Shown: one piece after another, positions 60,153-64,000 of the stretch
Position numbering within the stretch: position 1 is the first letter of the stretch
How the letters are laid out: every line of letters begins with the position of its first letter
Source: a virus
Direction: 5' to 3' (one strand)
IMG/VR virus record: IMGVR_UViG_3300020416_000001
Coordinates: 62,001-126,000 of that record
Length of the DNA: 64,000 nucleotides
The notes under the pieces: model-generated
What the model was told of the DNA's origin: nothing
Databases searched by the model: none
What the model saw: only the letters and a program-made list of their open reading frames with translations
Program-made: the position numbers and the translations under genes

Positions 60153-60935
60153 ATGGAAATCCCAGAGATCGGAACGAACGATATTAATATTCGTTCCTTG
60201 AACATACCTGAGATCCGATCTTATAGTTGGATCGAATCTATACCAAAAGCGATACCGATCTACCCACCTGTCACTCAAGAGTTAGGTACACCGATCATCA
60301 ATATCCCAGGTTGTGTAGAAGCACACGAACTTGATGATGGTAAGAATGAAAACCTAAAGTCAGATGACCCGAAGGGAGCGAAGGTGTATTGTGATGCTGC
60401 ATTGCCTTCGTTCTCCCCTATCGAGTACAACAAAGAGAAATTACAGTTCCAGTTGCCTGCTGTAGAGGCACCTAAGTTTGAGAATGAATCACCAGACCTT
60501 TCTGTACCAGAGACAAAGGTACCAAAGGTTGACTCACCTGAGTGTCCTACAAGGGCACAGGTATTAAAAAACCCCATAGGAAAGATCCTAGAGGGTAATA
60601 AAAAGATTGTTGCTTACGAGTTGGTAGGCAAAGAATGTATTGAAGTTACAGAGAAATTAAATATCACTGATCAAATTATTCAAAACATCCCTTCCCCTGG
60701 TTTGATAGTTACTACAGGTTCTATTGCTGCTGTTGCTGCCACCTCTGCGTTGCTCGCAAAACCGCTTGCCGATCTTCTTCTGAAAATTGTGAAACCTGCT
60801 GTGAAGAAGACGATTGGGAAGATTGGATCTCTGTTTGGACGGGTTCCGAAACGCCAATCTCAAAAGGACCGCCAAGATCTGCAGCGTTTGAGGACACGGG
60901 CACTTCGAGAGTTGAAGAGGATGAAGAAGAGATAG
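60153..60935 (+). CDS. hypothetical membrane protein with basic C-terminal tail, antisense-overlapped
   Basis: 260 residues. Pro-rich N-terminal 170 residues, a hydrophobic segment at ~186-207 (LIVTTGSIAAVAATSALLAK) and a strongly basic tail (RVPKRQSQKDRQDLQRLRTR). The last 215 nt overlap, on the opposite strand, the end of the gene at 61770-60721. Member of the unknown membrane gene group starting at 58943. Confidence 0.6.
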   Translation: MEIPEIGTNDINIRSLNIPEIRSYSWIESIPKAIPIYPPVTQELGTPIINIPGCVEAHELDDGKNENLKSDDPKGAKVYCDAALPSFSPIEYNKEKLQFQLPAVEAPKFENESPDLSVPETKVPKVDSPECPTRAQVLKNPIGKILEGNKKIVAYELVGKECIEVTEKLNITDQIIQNIPSPGLIVTTGSIAAVAATSALLAKPLADLLLKIVKPAVKKTIGKIGSLFGRVPKRQSQKDRQDLQRLRTRALRELKRMKKR

Positions 60936-61770
60936 GTTTAGAATTACTATGCACGTGTGGTTTGATATAGTTCACACCCTGTACCACAACGTCTGCACAT
61001 ACACTATAGTATGGTGACTTTGGATGGAAGGTGATTCCCGCTTTCATAAGTTCACCACAGTTTTTTAATCTCGCGATCTCAAAGTCTAATCTCTTGTTTG
61101 CAGTCAACTGACGTTGCATATTTAGTTGGGTTTGGACTGCCTCTTTACATTGTTGTTGTGCCTTCTTATCGAGAGGTATAGACCACGTAGCAGATACACC
61201 GATGGATAGGTTATATGTATCTTTCTGTCCCGTTCTTACAGGAATTTGATATAACACTGACCCAGGATTGTCAGGTGCACCGTCTCCTATTTGATTACCA
61301 TCGTCATCTGTTGTACCTGTTAGGTCACGCATATCATATACATTATCAAACCATTCACCTTCAAATGGTTTCTGTCCAGATGCACTACCTGTTGCATATG
61401 GTGTGATGTTAAGTGTACTACCTTGACACTGAATACCACCACCGTAAGTGTTAGTTATATACGGACCTTGTAAAACTTGTATTGCCTGATTAGTCACGCT
61501 ACCACTGGAGTTTGCGATGGGCGCTGCAGTTGCAGATACACCACCAACAGTCTCAGCATTGACTACTTGAGGGGATAAGATTGATAAGGCAAGTGCCCCT
61601 ATTGTTGGAAGATTGAGGTTGTGTCTGTGACGCTTGTAACCTCTGTTACCCTCTGGATTATTGTTTGATTTTGAAGTCCAGGTCCAGAGTAAGTTTCTGT
61701 AAATTGAAATGCGGATCCCACATTGTTCTGGGTCCAGTTTGGTTTGTTGTTGATGTTTAATCCTGTCCAT
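60721..61770 (-). CDS. exported hypothetical protein 3 of minus-strand cassette (start uncertain)
   Basis: Open frame of 349 residues. A signal-like hydrophobic stretch (LPTIGALALSILSPQVVNAE) begins only ~55 residues after the ATG at 61770, and right where the upstream gene ends; no other ATG, GTG or TTG lies in between. The mature region has GGIQCQGSTLNITPYATG and FDNVYDMRDLTG and a Cys-containing middle (KNCGELM, YYSVCADVVV). The C-terminus is Ser/Gln-rich and ends QQQQQ. The gene overlaps the upstream frame by 172 nt and the plus-strand gene tail to tail by 215 nt. Confidence 0.55.
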   Translation of the reverse strand: MDRIKHQQQTKLDPEQCGIRISIYRNLLWTWTSKSNNNPEGNRGYKRHRHNLNLPTIGALALSILSPQVVNAETVGGVSATAAPIANSSGSVTNQAIQVLQGPYITNTYGGGIQCQGSTLNITPYATGSASGQKPFEGEWFDNVYDMRDLTGTTDDDGNQIGDGAPDNPGSVLYQIPVRTGQKDTYNLSIGVSATWSIPLDKKAQQQCKEAVQTQLNMQRQLTANKRLDFEIARLKNCGELMKAGITFHPKSPYYSVCADVVVQGVNYIKPHVHSNSKPISSSSSSTLEVPVSSNAADLGGPFEIGVSEPVQTEIQSSQSSSSQQVSQFSEEDRQAVLRATQRWQQQQQ

Positions 61771-62060
61771 TTTGAAGTCACGCCATCAATAGTTTGAGAT
61801 TGTTCACTTACACCTGGTGTCATAGATGCACCATCGTGTTTTACGTTTGTACCAGAAACGGAATACACCCAACCCGTAGCATAGTCCATCGAATTTATCG
61901 TCTCAGTTACCTTGGAAGTCGTTTCCGTGTGGCTCGTCATACTTCCCTGAGTGAAATTTGGCACCACGGGCACTGCGAGAACAGGTGCAGTAGAATTGAC
62001 TACGAGTGCACCTGTTGCAATACACGTTACGATCTTTCCAAAAGGGATGTTCACGTACAT
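61599..62060 (-). CDS. exported hypothetical protein 2 of minus-strand cassette
   Basis: 153 residues with an N-terminal signal-like segment (GKIVTCIATGALVVNSTAPVLA). The mature part has GWVYSVSGTNVKHDG and GSAFQFTETYSGPG, which parallel YSVSGNNV and ESWSFTQSFLQG of the gene at 62567, so the two are probably paralogues. Ends where the hydrophobic segment of the third gene begins. Starts seven nt after the stop of the first gene. Confidence 0.62.
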   Translation of the reverse strand: MYVNIPFGKIVTCIATGALVVNSTAPVLAVPVVPNFTQGSMTSHTETTSKVTETINSMDYATGWVYSVSGTNVKHDGASMTPGVSEQSQTIDGVTSKWTGLNINNKPNWTQNNVGSAFQFTETYSGPGLQNQTIIQRVTEVTSVTDTTSIFQQ

Positions 62061-62066
62061 TCTCCA

Positions 62067-62567
62067 CTAGTCGATTCGGATCTCGGATACAAATTGACCG
62101 ACAGCACTGGTTCCTGCCCCACCTGCTGTTAAACCGATAGTAGAACTGGAATCGATAGTTCCTGCCAAACTGCCCGCACTGCCTGCAGCAGTTGAGGTCT
62201 GGTTACTGAAGTTACTTACAGCACCGACAGTAGGAGCACTACCAGATATTGCATCCCCTTGCAAGAATGACTGAGTAAAACTCCAAGATTCGCCTGCAGT
62301 CGCTTGGGTCGCTGTCAATGCAGGGATCGATCCAACGCCTGAGGAAATGGTAAGTGCACCAATAGAAGAGGTTGCTGAACCACCACTGGGTGTATATTGT
62401 GTGGTGACATTGTTGCCACTTACACTATACGACGTACCTATGCGTTGTACATTTGTTGCTGCTGCGTCCACATTGAGTTGGACACTGCTGCTTAATTTAT
62501 GTGTTACATCGGCATATGCAGGTGCCGTCATCAAAACCATACCAAAGAGCAATGCTACTCTTTTCAT
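62067..62567 (-). CDS. exported hypothetical protein 1 of minus-strand cassette
   Basis: 166 residues. Clear signal peptide (MKRVALLFGMVLMTAPAYA, cleavage after AYA). The mature part is rich in Ser, Thr, Gly and Ala with beta alternation, like surface or fibre proteins. A late-type box CTAAATA lies 32 nt upstream on the same strand. First gene of the only minus-strand operon here. No family recognised. Confidence 0.68.
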   Translation of the reverse strand: MKRVALLFGMVLMTAPAYADVTHKLSSSVQLNVDAAATNVQRIGTSYSVSGNNVTTQYTPSGGSATSSIGALTISSGVGSIPALTATQATAGESWSFTQSFLQGDAISGSAPTVGAVSNFSNQTSTAAGSAGSLAGTIDSSSTIGLTAGGAGTSAVGQFVSEIRID

Positions 62568-62598
62568 TCTTCTAGAAATACAAAGTTATAACTAAGCC

Positions 62599-62605
62599 TA
62601 TTTAG
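62599..62605 (-). promoter_or_regulatory. minus-strand late promoter box CTAAATA
   Basis: CTAAATA on the minus strand, 32 nt before the ATG of the exported protein at 62567. It matches the CTAAATA variants found on the plus strand at 31957, 37165 and 40889. Confidence 0.5.
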
Positions 62606-62665
62606 CGTGTTGATAACTGCACATATGATACCGTTTTAACCGAACCCGTAATCCATTGTCACAAC

Positions 62666-62673
62666 TATAAATA
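62666..62673 (+). promoter_or_regulatory. late promoter box TATAAATA
   Basis: An exact TATAAATA box in the divergent gap, 59 nt before the hsp20 ATG. Confidence 0.72.
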
Positions 62674-62724
62674 ACTTTGTCGCCTTCGGGGACATTAAAC
62701 CAAATCTCGCTCTTAAGGAGAATT

Positions 62725-63189
62725 ATGAATCAATTCACTTCAAGTGATCTAGATAGAATCTTACAAGCATCTAGGTCATACTCAGTCGGACTCGACAACA
62801 TCTTCCACAGACTAGAGGCACGTGCCCTAGCAGACCACGAGAAAACATCTTACCCTCCATACAACCTGATCAAAGAAACAGATCATAGATGGGTCATCGA
62901 GGTAGCATTAGCAGGATTCAAACAGGAAGAGTTCGAGGTCGCAACAGAAACTAACGTCCTATCGATCAGGACAGTCGCAGAAAAGAACGATGATGATAGA
63001 GGTTATCTGCATAAAGGTGTAGCAAAAAGATCCTTTGCTAGGACATTCACACTTTCCGATGATGTCAAGATCGGTGATGTCAACTACGAAGACGGTCTAT
63101 TGACCATCGTATTGAACAAGGTGGTACCTGACAGTCACAAGAGAAAGGTGTATAATATTGGATGTGGTTGCAAACCTGACTCTAATTGA
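62725..63189 (+). CDS. hsp20: Hsp20-type small heat shock protein
   Basis: 154 residues from ATG 62725, preceded by AAGGAG. The alpha-crystallin domain covers about 45-140: RWVIEVALAGFKQEEFEVAT, NVLSIRT, GVAKRSFARTFTLSDDV and YEDGLLTIVL. The C-terminus has NIGCGC instead of the usual I-x-I/V tail. ATP-independent chaperone, a cyanophage core gene. TTGA overlap with the next gene. Confidence 0.92.
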   Translation: MNQFTSSDLDRILQASRSYSVGLDNIFHRLEARALADHEKTSYPPYNLIKETDHRWVIEVALAGFKQEEFEVATETNVLSIRTVAEKNDDDRGYLHKGVAKRSFARTFTLSDDVKIGDVNYEDGLLTIVLNKVVPDSHKRKVYNIGCGCKPDSN

Positions 63190-63374
63190 AGAAAAAACTA
63201 GTCGCACTGTTCACCAGTACATTCACTCATCTGTTCCTGATCGTCTCAGGAACTTTGATCATTATTGAATTCGCTCATCTTCGTGCTCATAAGAGTTACG
63301 AGATAGATGTCCACGGTTATGTAAAGCAATTTTGCAGACTGAATGACTGTGAAAAACTGAACTCTGAACTGTGA
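63186..63374 (+). CDS. 62-residue membrane-anchored protein (TTG start)
   Basis: Starts at TTG 63186 overlapping the hsp20 stop. A basic N-terminus (KKKL) and hydrophobic segment (FTHLFLIVSGTLIIIEF) are followed by a soluble tail with two Cys (FCRLNDCEKL). Probably inner-membrane anchored. Followed by a terminator. Confidence 0.58.
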   Translation: MKKKLVALFTSTFTHLFLIVSGTLIIIEFAHLRAHKSYEIDVHGYVKQFCRLNDCEKLNSEL

Positions 63375-63393
63375 CTATATAATGCACAACAGA

Positions 63394-63415
63394 AGAGACC
63401 CCTTCGGGTCTCTTT
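63394..63415 (+). terminator. rho-independent terminator
   Basis: AGAGACCC, loop CTTC, GGGTCTCT, then T-rich tail. The stem is identical to that of the gp23 terminator at 40494. Confidence 0.9.
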
Positions 63416-63433
63416 TTCTATGGAGTCTTTTTA

Positions 63434-63673
63434 ATGAATCACTATGTGAACTGCGCTCCAAGGGGGAGCGACGATTACGAATCGATTACACTCGATGTTC
63501 CAACTAAAAATGTTGAAGAGGTTTTGCATCTAGCAAGAACCCTCGCCGATGAGCATAACGTGGATGTTCGTAGAGCATTCTCTGATATTGTTCGTGGTGT
63601 TTACCATAACCTAACTGAAAATTATGACAGTAAAAATCGTAAGAATGATCAACGGCGAAGACGTCATCGCTGA
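63434..63673 (+). CDS. 79-residue hypothetical protein
   Basis: The N-terminus YVNCAPRGSDDYESITLDVP is followed by a helical middle (VEEVLHLARTLADEHNVDVR) and a very basic tail (KNRKNDQRRRRHR). It overlaps the next gene by 50 nt. Unknown function; the basic tail would allow nucleic acid binding. Confidence 0.58.
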   Translation: MNHYVNCAPRGSDDYESITLDVPTKNVEEVLHLARTLADEHNVDVRRAFSDIVRGVYHNLTENYDSKNRKNDQRRRRHR

Positions 63674-63974
63674 TGTTCAAGAAGCATATCCTGAGGAGAA
63701 AGCATACTCTCCTATTGGTTACCTGATGAAGGATCCTTATCAAGTAAATCTACACGCTGCAGCAGAAATGCTGTTTGAAGGAACCCAAGCAGAACCACAG
63801 AAAATCAATGACCTGAACTTGGAATTGTTTCCTTGGATCCCACTTTCCAAAAATAATGCTACACTAGTAGTATTGAGCAACGTCGCTACAATCTACAATC
63901 CACACCCTGAGGTGGAATCAAAATGGAAAACTTGTATCAAAGGTAATGACACCACTGAAAATAATCCTACTTAA
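63624..63974 (+). CDS. conserved hypothetical protein with LSm-like layout
   Basis: 116 residues. KIVRMINGEDVIADVQEAYP, then YLMKDPYQVNL and LFPWIPLSKNNATLVVLSNV, the same order of strands as in the protein at 43373 (SGEELLGRIV, QDPAKV, WMIFSDEDFFIIPEERIITI). Probably related fold. Ends 26 nt before the window edge. Confidence 0.65.
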   Translation: MTVKIVRMINGEDVIADVQEAYPEEKAYSPIGYLMKDPYQVNLHAAAEMLFEGTQAEPQKINDLNLELFPWIPLSKNNATLVVLSNVATIYNPHPEVESKWKTCIKGNDTTENNPT

Positions 63975-64000
63975 GGATCACACACACCTGATAGGTGCAG

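Noticed and set aside
61599-61770. Programmed -1 frameshift site between minus-strand genes 2 and 3
   Set aside because: The frame relation fits, but I found no X-XXY-YYZ slippery heptamer in the overlap, so it is kept only as a question.
63378-63383. TATAAT before the terminator at 63394
   Set aside because: No -35 element at the right distance, and a start here would run straight into the terminator.
1-64000. tRNA genes, CRISPR arrays, insertion sequences, integrase or attachment sites
   Set aside because: I saw no cloverleaf-like intergenic segment, spaced repeats, transposase or integrase; every gap is shorter than about 160 bases and is explained by promoters, terminators or leaders.

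Overview
The window is a contiguous piece of a T4-like cyanobacterial myovirus (cyanophage, Kyanoviridae type). It carries the T4 core morphogenesis order (gp8 ... 13-14-15-16 ... 17-18-19-20-67/68-like-21-22-23-3), the T4 recombination and replication genes (uvsY, uvsW, 55, 47, 46, 45, 44, 62, regA), and cyanophage-type host-derived genes: plastocyanin petE, a ferredoxin-dependent bilin reductase of the PcyA type, cobS, hsp20 and several 2OG-Fe(II) oxygenases. Base composition is moderately AT-rich. Whether the host is Synechococcus or Prochlorococcus cannot be decided from this segment.

Layout. 1-8168: tail and baseplate structural genes ending with gp8, including virion proteins with YHYH, Ig-like and cupredoxin-like domains. 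8173-15384: a 2403-residue DUF4815-type baseplate/tail protein. 15374-15828: two small genes, then a strong terminator and a late promoter. 15921-22187: a 2088-residue repeat-built fibre. 22194-25057: neck genes 13, 14, 15 and small terminase 16. 25081-31917: an accessory interval with two very basic proteins carrying T4-like capsid-targeting motifs, petE, an SNase-like nuclease, many small membrane or zinc-ribbon proteins, and terminase gp17. 32002-40470: sheath, tube, portal, prohead core, protease, scaffold and capsid. 40566-43810: gp3, uvsY, uvsW. 43937-49607: gp55, bilin reductase, gp47, gp46 and two oxygenases. 49688-53023: a VWA/HEVGH metallopeptidase-like (CobT-like) protein followed by CobS. 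53050-58913: DUF3310, gp45, gp44, methyltransferase, Dam, gp62 and RegA, interspersed with more oxygenases and microproteins. 58943-60935: four membrane-associated unknowns. 62567-60721: the only minus-strand genes, three exported proteins, the last overlapping the preceding plus-strand gene tail to tail. 62725-63974: hsp20 and three small genes.

Regulation is readable. At least twelve gp55-type late promoter boxes (NATAAATA or CTAAATA) lie about 30-60 nt before structural genes, including one on the minus strand before the exported-protein cassette. A sigma70-like promoter lies before gp55. Three rho-independent terminators share almost the same stem, and two more terminator-like hairpins lie inside the first codons of gp20 and uvsY. 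Genes are packed with ATGA, TAATG and TTGA overlaps. No intergenic gap exceeds about 160 bases, and I saw no tRNA, CRISPR array, IS element or integrase.

Most noteworthy: recurrent cupredoxin domains with a Cys-x2-His-x2-Met site in three virion proteins of a phage that also carries petE; two basic candidate internal head proteins with capsid-targeting/protease motifs; the CobS plus VWA-HEVGH pair; the minus-strand exported cassette with antisense overlap and an unresolved start; and four oxygenases interleaved with DNA metabolism genes.
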